From Actinostola sp. cb2023 (Eukaryota; Cnidaria; Anthozoa; Actiniaria; Actinostolidae): DNA of 64,000 nucleotides. The stretch lies in NCBI GenBank assembly GCA_033675265.1, contig JAUJYZ010001453.1, positions 36,001 through 100,000 of the forward strand, given 5' to 3'. Every line of letters starts with the position of its first letter. Positions within the stretch are counted from its first letter, which is position 1. The position numbers and the translations under genes are program-made. Positions 12,580 through 47,512 of the stretch are shown here, one piece after another. The notes beneath the pieces are model-generated. The model was given only the letters and a program-made list of their open reading frames with translations, was not told the origin of the DNA and searched no databases.

Positions 12580-12592
12580 GCTGCCAGGCAAC
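12580..12592 (+). promoter_or_regulatory. X-box (RFX-type) upstream of the VWA3-like gene
   Basis: GCTGCCAGGCAAC is an imperfect inverted repeat of GYTGCC and GGCAAC with a 1-bp spacer, matching the RFX X-box consensus. It lies about 131 bp upstream of the predicted ATG (12724). In animals X-boxes in this position mark ciliary genes, and VWA3 proteins are expressed in ciliated tissue, so site and gene agree. AAAATGGCGTCCGAG follows at 12605. Binding is not demonstrated. Confidence 0.55.
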
Positions 12593-12723
12593 CGAGAGTT
12601 TTCAAAATGGCGTCCGAGTTCGTCAGGAATTCATAAAGCAAACTGCAAAAGTTAATTCCTATGCCTTCTAATCTAAACTGATTGGTTTGGAATCGTGATG
12701 CATGGAATTGTGAAGCTATTAAT

Positions 12724-37193
<24,470 letters not shown>

Positions 37194-37511
37194 TTATCGT
37201 TACCCATATATAGAATGAGAACGCAGGTCGTCACGGCAAGATAGGAACGCTTACAAAACATACCTCTTACGCATAATGTAGTGTTGTTGTCTGTGGCCAT
37301 TGTAAAGCGGAAACGTTTGTATATATTGTTAATCATCAAGAAAATGCTTTACAACATGAATTGTGAGTGTTTCGAGGTTTGATTATAGATATTATTGTAT
37401 ATTTGGTCAGTTTGTTTTTGATTGAAATCATAGTAATAATAATAGTGTAAATAATAGTGTTCTTACTTGATAAATATAAACGAATCACGAATCTGTAAAA
37501 AACGAATGAAA

Positions 37512-37517
37512 AATAAA
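37512..37517 (+). terminator. Poly(A) signal of the VWA3-like gene
   Basis: AATAAA about 320 bp after the predicted TGA stop (37193), before the next gene starts at 37939. Confidence 0.5.
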
Positions 37518-37938
37518 AGCTCTTTTTGAATTCAATAATGCTTGTTGTGGATTGCCTGTGGTGTGGTACACAGGAAGCCCAAAATTCTGGGCGTCTTGTG
37601 TGCTTACTTACAGTTCATATAGAGAATCTTGCAAACTAACAAAACTGATGAAGATCTCAAATTAATAAGCTCAAGCCAAACTTATTTATCTCCGTTTTTC
37701 GAAATAATACGTAATACTGATATATTCAAGGGGGAAACTTTTCATTTGATACTAACTAGTCCCGTGCCCACCCTTCTAAAAATGCGATTATTTGCACAGT
37801 GACAACGAGGCTGTGAATCTTTCAAATAAAAAATGGCGAATGTGACGAAGTTTTTCAAACAGAAACTTGGAATAAATTTAGAGTTTATTGTTATGAAGTG
37901 CGAAATTTCGTGAGAATCTCCCTTACAATTCGTTCACA

Positions 37939-40900
37939 ATGAGTTCAGCTCGAAGGAGTCCGAAGAAAAAGAAACGTAAAACCAAGGGCAAGGCCATTGT
38001 GGAACAAGAGCCAGAAGAGAACATAAGCTTAAGTCAGAAAGAAAGGTGAGTAAAGCTTAAGTGTCGGTCCTTCAGTCAACTTGTTCAAGTTCCACACGGG
38101 AAGATCGGAAGATTGAAAGAAAAAGGATCACACCGCTGCTTTGAAGCTTATGTTAGATTGATAATTCAACTTTTTCAGAACCGATCGTGATAACATTTCC
38201 TCCGAGTTTGACCCAACTTCGAGTTCCAAAAGCAAAGACAAAGATCAGTCTGTCAGAGACACAGCACCGCAATCTGTAAATCCTGAACTGACATCGGCTC
38301 CTGAATCTATACAAAGCACTGAACAATCTAATATACGAGAAACTCGACCTTTGTTGATACAAAGGAACGATTTCCGACCTGATAAAAGACGAGTACTGCC
38401 TCTCGCAAGTGAACCACCAACGTATCCAAGTGTCGAGGAAAAGACATGTGCCTTTAACTGACAGTGATAGATACGGGGAACATCAAGCACCTAAAGGTAT
38501 ATCATCACCTAGAGCTGAGGCTTCTTCGACTCATAAAGGAGTAATTGAAATACACAGAGGTGCTGAATCAGATGGCAGAGAGGTAACACTTAGAAGAAGT
38601 GCAAGGAATATCAAATCACCAGATAATGTAATCTACATTGACTGTGAAGATATGGAAACACGAAACCGAAGGAGGAGTCAGACACCTCTTGCAGTTTCAG
38701 AGACCCCCGGTCGTTCAACACCAAGATCACGGCGAACTGCTGCAAGGACCAGACCAGGTATCAAGGAAGAGCCTCTAGATGATTCTATTTCTGATTTAAA
38801 AGCAAGGAAGACGACACCATCTAGTGAAGCTATGACTGGGTTCAGTGACACTCCTAAACACTTATATGGTAAGAAATTGCAAAATGCTCCCCTCCCTTCC
38901 CTCCCTACTAACTTTTCTTGCATGTTTGTATCACTGTCTTTTGTTATGAAACATTTTTGCCACATAAGTTGAAGTGCTCATTGTCTGCCTTGTTTTTCAT
39001 ATTCACAAGGATTGGATACAACCAAGGGACAGTCATCGGGTAAATACCATGGCTACAGTAATAATGTACACATGTATTGTAAACATGTACAAAATGTCAA
39101 CTGTCACTGATATTCCATGTATTGTTTTCAAAGGTGAAGAAGATGTAATTGTTGACTCTGACTCAAGCAGTCATAGTCCACAAAAGAAGATAAAAGAGGT
39201 ATGTGTACAAACTCAATGTATTACTTACAGATGCTATAGTGCTTTATAATGCCTACCTGTACATCTACATGTATGTACTGTATCCCTCCAAAAAAAATAA
39301 ACTGACTGACGATGATGCAAAACAAGCTTAACTTTTTTTTAAAGTAGTGTCAGTTTGTCTTTGCCATTTGATGCCATTGGAAATGCTTACAATCCAAGAA
39401 TGTCCAACTTAATTTAATATTGCATAGCTTTCTCTAATATATGGGTGTGCATGCTGCCACTCTATTTATTTCACTGTCACCACTTAAAGGAGAACTGAAG
39501 CCTAAATTTATCTTTAAATAAAAACAAAGAGAATGTTGTGTACAATCATTTTCTAAATTAATTGCCAATTGTTTTTATTTTTATGAAGAAGAAATTTGAG
39601 TTTTAATTGTAAAAAGACATGGATTACCGCTGAATTGAGCGCGGCTCACTTCAGTAATTATTCCCCATGTCTGACGTCACCTATCCCAAGGGAAAGTGCA
39701 ATCACAATGTAGAGTAATTATAAGTGCATTGTATTTTCTTGAACCCGTGAGAATGTTGTGAACGGATTTTAATATTCCCCATAAACGACGTCACTAACAA
39801 AAAGATTTGAGCCGACGGTAAAACGGCAAAATGGCGGATGATATTCCATATTGAACGTAAATTATGTTGATATCTAAGAAAGACTTACAAAAATTAATAC
39901 TCAAGTAATAGTAATATAAGACATATCTAACTTTCTTGAAAAAATTAATTTTGTCTTCAGTTCCCCTTTAAGAGGACCATAAGGTCGAAAGGCTTTTGGG
40001 AGTAAAATCAGTTTGTAACTGTATGGTGTTTTGCCCTCTTTTTGCCTGGTTATATCTTATATGAAGTGCATAGATCTGACTGAGTTCATTTTTCAGTTCT
40101 TTCTTCAAAGAGTCAACAGAAGGTTGAGTTGCAGATGCATCAGCACGACAGCAATCATTGCCTTCGTCATCATTGCTGTCATGTCAGCCCTGCTTAATCC
40201 ATTCCCACACTTCAAACTGCCAACAGTGAAAGTCAGTGAGGATCAAGCCAAGGTTCGTAATGGATTTACTTATCTATTCACACATTACTAATACCTTTAC
40301 AGTGTGGCACTAAATACTATCACCACCTTTAAAGTGCCTATGAAACGAAAATGTCGATCCTTGTTTTAAGCCGCGACGACACGTGCAATTTTTTGCTTGC
40401 ATAGGCGACGCGATTTTTTTTTTAAACTGCCGTATCTCCGTTTTTTATTTTTGTTGATGCCAGATATTCGAAAATTATCATTTCAATTTCTGATTTCCGG
40501 TTTTTATAACTCATTAAAATCAGAATTGAACTAGCAATTTTCGATTTCCTAAAAAATCGCATCGCCGGTGCAAGCAAAAAATCGCTCGTGTAGCCGCGGC
40601 TTTATTGTACATTATTGTTGTTTGGTCTTTCTCTGAACATTTGCTGTATTTAAATGTCGACTTTGAGTGTGCGAACATTTTCTTTTCACGGTTCGAAAAA
40701 TATAATTTTCAACCAAAATGTGCGACAAGAGACTGGGCTCTTGACAATGGCTCGGTGACGTCAAGAGGTTGTGTATGCCTTTGTTTGCACAACTCCTGAC
40801 ATCACATTTCTATAGTTTGACCGAGCGGGAATTGTCGCACTTTGAAACCCAAAATGCCCAACTTCGAGCACGAATTAAAAATTGTTCCTGAAGCTCAATT

Positions 40901-43900
40901 CACTTTTTATTAACATCATGTAAACAAGCAAATACTAAACTATCGTAGTAGCAAATAAAAACGGAGTCTGTTTTTTCGTTTCATAGGCACTTTAATGTAC
41001 TCACATACTTTTGTCTCAACCTAAACCAATATAATGTCTCACCATATTGAGAATTAGCTGATTGGCTAATAAAGGCGACAGAAGTGCGCAAATACATTAC
41101 TGGTGGTCACAGATGTTTGCATCACACTGTAATGATTTCTGTTATTTGTTAAATGCACAATGATTTAATTATCCATGTGTCTATTTCAGGGACAGGAGGA
41201 TGCAGCCTGGAACAGTAAAAGTCTTAGAGAACTACAAGTAAGTGACAAACCAAAAACACAGAATTTACCACAAATTCAGTACTTAGCATTGTTGCAGCAG
41301 TGAAAAATAATACTTTCTTCACTTTGATTGATACAATCTTTCTCGATGCTTGATCTCGTTATATAGGAGAAACTTGACCAGCTTTCAGCTCAAGTTGTTG
41401 TCAGTTTGAAACTTATGAAAGGTAACTAATGACCAAGATAATCAATCTACTGTCTGCTTTATCAATAATGAACAAATATGATGGGAGAGGCACCTTGAAA
41501 TATCATGATGATGATGATGATAGTGATACTGATTATTATGGCAATAAACGATGATGATGAATCATGATAAATGTGTGAAGTATCACGATGAAATGATTGT
41601 CATCATAGTAGTGGGGATAATAGTAATGATGATGATAGTGATACTGATGATAATGGCAATGATTATAAATCATGATAAGTATTATGAGAAAATGATTAAT
41701 GTCATCATATTATTATAGTAGTAGGGATAATTTTAAGTAATGATGATAGTCATACTGATGATTATGACAATCAATGATTATGATGATGAATCATGATAAG
41801 TATTATGATGAAATGATTGTCATCATACAGTAGTTGTTATAGGAATGATGATGTGCTGGGTGCTGTTGCATGACCACCAGTATGATAAATTAATAATTAA
41901 ATGTTTTACACACATTGAAAAATCAATTTGTATCTTGCAGAAGACTCCCAGAAAAGTTCCTACAATGAATCAATTGCTTCTAAAAAGGTACAATTCATGA
42001 ACTTTTTGTTGAATCATGATAAAAGTTGGTTAGACCTCCTAATTGCACGCCACTACACAAGCTATTAAGGCCCAGACATACAATGCAACCTGTCTTGGAA
42101 CGTTGCATGCAACAAAAGTTTTTTGGGGTGTCACACGATGCAACATTGCGTGCACCAGTTGCAGAAGCTGCAGAATAGCTGATATTGAAGTTACACTCCA
42201 ATGACTCTGAACATCGGGTCAGAACAAAAACTTGACCCGATAGCCTCGACTTGAAACCTTTGTACAGAGTTATTGGAGTGTAACTTCGATATCAGCTATT
42301 AGAACTCAATCCTACTTCTGCAACTGTTGCGTGCAATGTTGCAAGAAAAGTTGCAAACATTGCAGAAGTCTGAATTCAATTAGGTAATGGACACATGCTG
42401 CAAGCACATTCCCAGCAGTGTTGCACTGTGTGCATGCACAGAGAGTTCCCAGAGTGAACTGTCACCATTAAGAATGGGTAACATTTCCTGATTGTGTCAT
42501 CAGCACTTAGCTAGCTACATTGAGGGATTGGTTAAAGATAAAATGGATGCTGCATTGGATGTCTACAGTGCTGACAGACTAGGCATCCCAGATTATGCCT
42601 TAGAATCTTCTGGTGAGTTCACTTTTCAAATACTTTTATAATCACCCCCTAATACCCCCTCCCCCACCCCTGTGCGGTGTTCATTCACCATAATTTAGGG
42701 TGGGTGGGGGTGTGGACCTCTGAAACAGGACTCTTTCTCAGTGCAAAGAGTTCATTTTCATACCCTAAAGGTGCGGACACACGTACGGAGCAACATTTCG
42801 TGCAACATTCCCTGCAACATGAATTGTTGCAGCGTGTGTCCACCTCTGCAACATGTTGCATGCAATGTTGCAGAAGTAGAATTGAGTCCTACTTCTGCAA
42901 CATTGCGAGCAACAAATTACGTCGTATTAGCGCATGCTAGTCAATTGCGAACAATCAGTTTCATGGGTGGACACACGCTGCAACAAAATTGCACGCAATA
43001 TTGCACGCAATTGTTGCACCGTGTGTCCGCACCTTAATTCAATTATTGTGAAACGACATGCACAGGAACCATGGTTTAATTCACTTCGTTTTTATATGTC
43101 TGGTTAAAGTGCCTATGAAACGAAAATGTCGATCTTTGTTTTATTGTACATTTTTGTTGTTTGGTCTTTCTCTGAACATTTGCTGTATTTAAACATCGAC
43201 TTTGAGTGTGCAAACATTTTCTTTTCGCGGTTCGAAAATTATCATTTTCAACCAAAATGTGCGACAAGAGACTGGGCCCTTGACAATGGCTCGGTGACGT
43301 CATAAGTTGTGTATACCTTTGTTTGCACAACTTATGACGTCACATTTCTATAGTTTGACCGAGCGGGAAATGTCCCACTTTGAAACCCAAAATGCCCAAC
43401 TTCGTGTGTGAAATAAAAAATGTTCCTGAAGCTCAATTCACTTTTTATTAATGCCATGAAACAAGCAAATAGTAAACTTTCGTAGTAGCAAATAAAAACG
43501 GCGTCTGTTTTTTCGTTTCATAGGCACTTTAACTTATCACCCTTTGTAGTGCAAATTGATGAATTTGCTAGTACCTCTCCCCTCCCCCTCCTTTCCCCTC
43601 CCCTCCTTTCCCCTCCCCTCCTTTCCCCTCCCCTCCCCTCCCCTCCCCAGTGTGAGCATCACACTGTTATAAACCTTATACACTGTTCCATGTTAATTAA
43701 CAACATCAAGTGCTAATAATACAAAGAAGAGTCATGTGGTGTATGTACATTATGCTTTTTTGATCTCTTTCTCTCAGGTGGTCAAATTCATACAAATCAT
43801 CACTCTCCTACCTACGATGCCGGTGCGTCCAGGAAATTGCTTGGCTTTTCTTTGTGGTATGATGGAGTACCTCCCAGAGTTATTCTCCAGGTATGACATC

Positions 43901-45220
43901 TGTAACCACTGTCAGTGGTGCTTGGAGTGTTTTGGGGGACACCATAAATGTATCAGGCACAGCCGGCTAATATAATAATTATATAAATAGTTATGGAGCT
44001 TGCTCTGTAAGGCCTCCCTCCCTATTGTGGAGAAGTGTATAAATAAAAATAAAAATTTGTTACATTATTCACTCATCAGCCTGGGAATACACCTGGTACA
44101 TGCTGGGCATTTGAAGGGCAGGAAGGATATGTTGTTGTCGAGGTGAGCACCTAATGTTTAAATGTCAGGGATGCCGGTACACTCGGTAAGTTAGAGAACC
44201 ATATATACTGAATTGGAACACTCTTTCTCTAGCTGTCACAAGCTGTTGTTCCTGACATGTTTACACTTGAGCACATCCCATCTTCTCTTTCCACTGAGGA
44301 AGATGGCAGAATATCCAATGCACCTAAGGACTTCTCTGTGTGGGTAAGTTCCTTGAACATTGATTGCCCTCGTGTCAGACTCGTTATGTATGCAGTATAT
44401 AAGTTATTAGAATGGTAAGTTATACATATAAATGAATCAGAAGCAATGACCCCACGTGAAAAAACACATCAACCACTACAGAAAAATCTGAGCCCCAGGT
44501 GGTTGATGTGTGTTTTCACATGGGGTTATTGCTTCTTATAGAAGTTATTAAAAGTATAATGACTGGGGATTAGCATTATGAACTCTAATTGTACCAACTG
44601 TATATTTTATTTCAAAAGGGATGGATGGACAGCGAGGGAGACAACAAACGATGTATGGGAAAGTACACTTATGATAACCAAGGGAAATCTTTGCAGACTT
44701 TCAAAGCCAAGGTATTTAATGAAGATATAGAAAATGAGGCAGCGTGCTTTATAGAGTTATAGAAGAAGTACATGGGAATTGAAAGAAGATGAGAGAAGTG
44801 TTGGGAGTTGAGAAGCACGAGGCGTAGCTAAGTGCTTCTCCGGTACTTCTCAAGTCTTCTTTCAATTCCCAAGGGCTTCTATACCTCGATAGAGGAGGGA
44901 GGAGTAACCTGATTTTCAGACGGCTCATGTCATTGATGCCCGAAGCACTTCCTAGGAAGCGAGAGCGCAAAGATGACACAGGAGCTATCAGGCTTGTAAA
45001 AGTAGGAGTGTGTGGTAATACTATACAACATGCATTTGTAGCTGTCAAAACCGATTCATGTTGTTTATAGGAGCATAATGACCAGGAGTATATATACATT
45101 GAACTGAGAGTTAGCACTAACCATGGCCATCCAACACATACCTGCATCTATCGATTCCGTGTCCATGGGAAACCATTGGGACCTACTGTTGCCCCACCGA
45201 CTGCATGCAGTGATACTTAA
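37939..45220 (+). CDS. SUN domain-containing protein (SUN1/SUN2-like, 14 exons, about 611 aa)
   Basis: Exons: 37939-38045, 38179-38868, 39010-39039, 39134-39198, 40097-40252, 41190-41237, 41367-41421, 41941-41987, 42504-42612, 43778-43890, 44080-44142, 44233-44343, 44619-44711, 45071-45220. Residues 1-297 are a hydrophilic, basic, Ser/Pro-rich nucleoplasmic region. A transmembrane helix (TTAIIAFVIIAVMSALL) lies in exon 5 after RRLSCRC. Exons 6-9 are predicted luminal coiled coil. Exons 10-14 form the SUN domain: GASRKLLGFSLWYDGVPPRV, PGNTPGTCWAFEGQEGYVVV, LEHIPSSLS, NAPKDFSVWG, MGKYTYDNQGKSLQTF and ELRVSTNHGHPTHTCIYRFR with VHG. SUN proteins bind KASH peptides in the perinuclear space to form LINC complexes. 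The NHGHP-CIYRFRVHG end is diagnostic. Exon 2 carries one extra base near 38432 (see 38425-38440). Poly(A) signal AATAAA at 45396. Confidence 0.9.
38425..38440 (+). other. One-base frameshift in exon 2 of the SUN gene
   Basis: Frame from exon 1 reads EPPTYPSVEEKTCAFN then stops (TGA, 38458). The frame that continues to the exon end reads SRKRHVPLTDSDRYGEHQ. They overlap at CCAAGTGTCGAGGAAA. Dropping one base here joins them and makes the exon phase match the next exon (690 nt present, 689 needed). Not a homopolymer site. Confidence 0.7.
39484..39971. mobile_element. MITE with CTTAAAGGAGAACTGAAG-type ends
   Basis: The left end CTTAAAGGAGAACTGAAGCC and right end GTCTTCAGTTCCCCTTTAAG are inverted repeats, typical of large MITE families in marine invertebrates. 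Contains TGACGTCACC and GACGTCAC. It lies in the intron before SUN exon 5. Confidence 0.8.
40329..40994. mobile_element. AAAGTGCCTATGAAACGAAA MITE, copy 1, with nested insertion
   Basis: The ends TTTAAAGTGCCTATGAAACG and CGTTTCATAGGCACTTTAA are inverted repeats. An unoccupied copy is at 43104-43532; comparing the two reveals a 233-bp insertion at 40369-40601. The core holds GGTGACGTCA. It lies in the intron after SUN exon 5. Confidence 0.93.
40369..40601. mobile_element. Nested MITE, PIF/Harbinger-like, TTA target duplication
   Basis: AGCCGCGACGACACG at the left and CGTGTAGCCGCGGCT at the right are imperfect inverted ends, continuing through ATTTTTTGCTTGCA. It is flanked by TTA on both sides (40366-40368, 40602-40604), and the empty site TGTTTTATTG is preserved at 43139. 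A 3-bp TWA duplication is the hallmark of PIF/Harbinger transposition. Confidence 0.85.
41500..41850. repeat. GATGATGATAGT-rich simple repeat
   Basis: Degenerate GAT/TGATAATGGCAATGAT repeats with a period near 110 bp in the intron after SUN exon 7. Non-coding. Confidence 0.8.
42065..42370. mobile_element. TTGCAAC-type element with nested hairpin element
   Basis: Begins TTAAGGCCCAGACATACAAT and contains GCAACGTTGC-like motifs on both sides. At 42185-42297 it is interrupted by copy 2 of the GAAGTTACACTCCAATGACT hairpin (also at 32512). CTTCTGCAACTGTTGCGTGC follows. The right boundary is uncertain. Confidence 0.6.
42767..43036. mobile_element. MITE with AAGGTGCGGACACACG ends
   Basis: AAAGGTGCGGACACACGTAC at the left and CCGTGTGTCCGCACCTTAA at the right are inverted repeats. 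The interior is rich in GCAACATTGC and TGTTGCA. It lies in the intron after SUN exon 9. Confidence 0.88.
43104..43532. mobile_element. AAAGTGCCTATGAAACGAAA MITE, copy 2 (empty site)
   Basis: Same family as 40329-40994 without the nested insertion. The two are nearly identical over 400 bp, so both inserted recently into the same gene. Confidence 0.93.
43565..43650. repeat. CCCCTCCTTT/CCCCT repeat
   Basis: Pyrimidine-rich tandem repeat, about 130 bp before SUN exon 10. Confidence 0.93.
44434..44537. repeat. Inverted repeat with GAAGCAATGACCCCA arms
   Basis: GAAGCAATGACCCCACGTGA pairs with CACATGGGGTTATTGCTTC, and ACACATCAACCACTAC with GGTGGTTGATGTGTGT. Loop of about 20 bp. It lies in the intron after SUN exon 12. 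Confidence 0.8.
44755..44893. repeat. Inverted repeat with GAATTGAAAGAAGA arms
   Basis: TAGAAGAAGTACATGGGAAT pairs imperfectly with ATTCCCAAGGGCTTCTA, and GAGAAGCAC with GTGCTTCTC. A relative of the GAGAAGCACTCCTC sequence near 17640. Confidence 0.65.
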
Positions 45221-46603
45221 ATCAATGGTTATTACTGATTACATAACTTCAAGGTGTACATATATATATATATATATATCCAATATGAGTGTCTGATTAC
45301 TGTAAGCGTATGTGTAAATTATATTTTTCTACTATTAAGACTTCAAATGAGACTACCAACAAATATTAACACTTGTCTGTGTATAATACATGTATAATAA
45401 ATAAATGTGAAAATAAAGACTTTGTATCCACTACCATGATGCCTTGCACAAATGTTTTGTTTTGGTATTTACCTGTAACAAATATAGGTATGACACAATA
45501 ATGCCTTTCTGACGCCAAATCTTCTGGATCTGATCTGAAATTTCTCGAAAATTCGATTTTCGTAGAATACTTTTTTCGCGCAAGAATTGAAAGAGTTTGA
45601 TTAGATGAGATGCATCTGCACGCTTTTTGACTGGTTCAGAAAGAAAGCCATTTGAGTGTCACGGTACCATAGGTTTTTCTCTATCGAAATTTACTTTATT
45701 TTATGCTCAACTTATAAAACTAACTTGTTGATGCTACAGTACTTTACGTGGATTGAAATGCGACAAGTATTCAATTGATCTAATGTAGCGATACACCAAT
45801 CGTCTGCCAGTATAAACTAAGGGAAAAGTCCTCCTTGATTAACCAATCAGAATCAAGTAATTTGGCCCTGTATGAGATCGGTTCAGATGCAAGTGTGAAA
45901 GCAACCGATCTAATAAATTTGATTCGATCAAATCTAGATCGATCTGAACCGATCTCAGTGTGAACACGGCCCGCCCTATAGATACCAGCGAGGTAGTTAC
46001 CACCTCACTTTCAAAAAAAACTTTCAACCATTTGCTTGTTTACAACTGATTTACAATTTACAGATATTTAAAAAGTTTACGTCAAAAAAATATTTCCATA
46101 AAACCTTGATTATTTTCGATTCTATCACGTGATTAACATAATGGCCGACAGATGACGTCATTCGAACAATTAATCGATTTGTGCTAAAAAACAAAACTGA
46201 GAAAGACAAACTATATATTTATGTCCCACTGAATGTGAAACCTCACATTGAAACACTAACTTCCGGTTAATGGCGGAAACTGGACGTTAGTGAATTTTAA
46301 AAAACGATCAGAAGTATTGAATTCTCCCTAGCTTCCAGGGATTCCTCCTCTTCCCCCTCCCCTCCCCCTCCTCTCCCCAATCCCTCCTCCTCCTTTCCTT
46401 CTCCAATCCCCTCTCCCCCTTCCCCTTCCCCATAGGGCCGCTACGCAGGCTATCACAGAGAATAAAGCAGTAGTTGCTTTTGCTCCGCCAAGCGATCGAG
46501 ATCTCGAGAGCGGACTGCGAGGGCACGGGGCCTCCAACGAGGATGGACTGACGTCACACAACATAGTGACTGCACGAAGAGAGGTAGTGTTTCCATATAC
46601 ATC

Positions 46604-47065
46604 CACAGGCAGCCCAACCATTGCTTCTGAGGCTATATTTATCATTATTAAAAAAAGATATGGACCTTTTCGTAGTTTCCCAGAATGCTTCATGATTCTG
46701 CGCGCGCAAGTGAGGTCAGGGTACAAAATAGATAGAACGAAAAATTCAGTAGAAATTCAGTAGAAAACTTAGACTTTTAAATTAAAAGTGCGTAAGAAGA
46801 ATTACAAAGATAGATGCAAATTCTCAAGCAAAGAAAATAGTTTTTCCTGTTCTTGATTCGTTACAGTAGTCATATTTTCCTCAATACAGGATCAATTCTA
46901 AATATTTTTTACCCTGACCTCGCTTGCGCGCGCAGAGTCATGAAGCATTCTGGGAAACTACGAAAAGGTCCATTGGTAATCGTATGCGGGCGTCTGTTTT
47001 TGATGGGTTTCCTGTGGTAGACGCACTCGCGCGCGAAATACGTATTATGTTGGGCTCCCTGTGTG
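46604..47065. mobile_element. CACAGG-module element with a palindrome inserted
   Basis: CACAGGCAGCCCAACCATTG (46604) opens the element, then TTCTGAGGCTATA. After the insertion at 46661-46972 it resumes with TGGGTTTCCTGTGGT (about 47005) and TTGGGCTCCCTGTGTG (47052). The order matches the uninterrupted copies at 51697-51840 and 57494-57650. Confidence 0.75.
46661..46972. mobile_element. Palindromic element TGGACCTTTTCGTAGTTTCC
   Basis: TGGACCTTTTCGTAGTTTCC at the left and GGAAACTACGAAAAGGTCCA at the right are exact. The arms continue through AGAATGCTTCATGA and GCGCGCGCAAG to ACCTCACTT. About 60-bp arms with a 190-bp AT-rich loop. A half copy lies within 55125-55365. Confidence 0.92.
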
Positions 47066-47512
47066 TGTCCCGCAATTTTTGGTGTCGCAGGTTGAAAAAC
47101 TTTGTTGCATGAAGTAGAAAGAGCTTCTACTTTGCGCAACAAAGTTTTACAACCTGCAACACGAAAATGTGTTGCGCGACAAGTTGCGCGAACGGTGGTA
47201 ATACGAGAAACATTGCAACAATGTTGCGCGACAAGTTGCACGATTTTGTTGCCCGTATTACTGCACCTTTACCAATATCTTTGTTTTAATAATTATAAAT
47301 AGCCCGCTCAGAAGAAATGGTTGAGCTGCCTGTGATTGGTTTCTTTTTCTTGGTTTCTAAGCAACGGCAATGATGTAATAAGTTGCCATGAAAACAAGGT
47401 TGGTATCGAAGGACGGCGGCGCCTTTACATAAGACCTCTGGAATGTTACCGCTCATCTAACTACTTCCCTTTCTTTGATTGTGTCCATTGAATTCGATCG
47501 TAGCGTGAAATT

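Larger units (their letters stand above)
45221..47512. other. Intergenic region between SUN and the guanylyl cyclase gene
   Basis: Contains poly(A) signals for SUN (45396, 45412), a half GAGTCGTTTTC MITE (about 45595-45680, TTTGAGTGTCACGGTACC), an imperfect GATCGGTTCAGAT hairpin (45873-45955), CACAGG modules and a nested palindrome (46604-47065), and TTGCGCGACAAGTTGC repeats (47090-47270). No gene seen. GTTTCTAAGCAAC at 47353 is a loose X-box-like site about 160 bp before the cyclase ATG. Confidence 0.5.

Noticed and set aside
44749..45147. 132-aa minus ORF
   Set aside because: Antisense shadow over the last SUN intron and exon; no domain.
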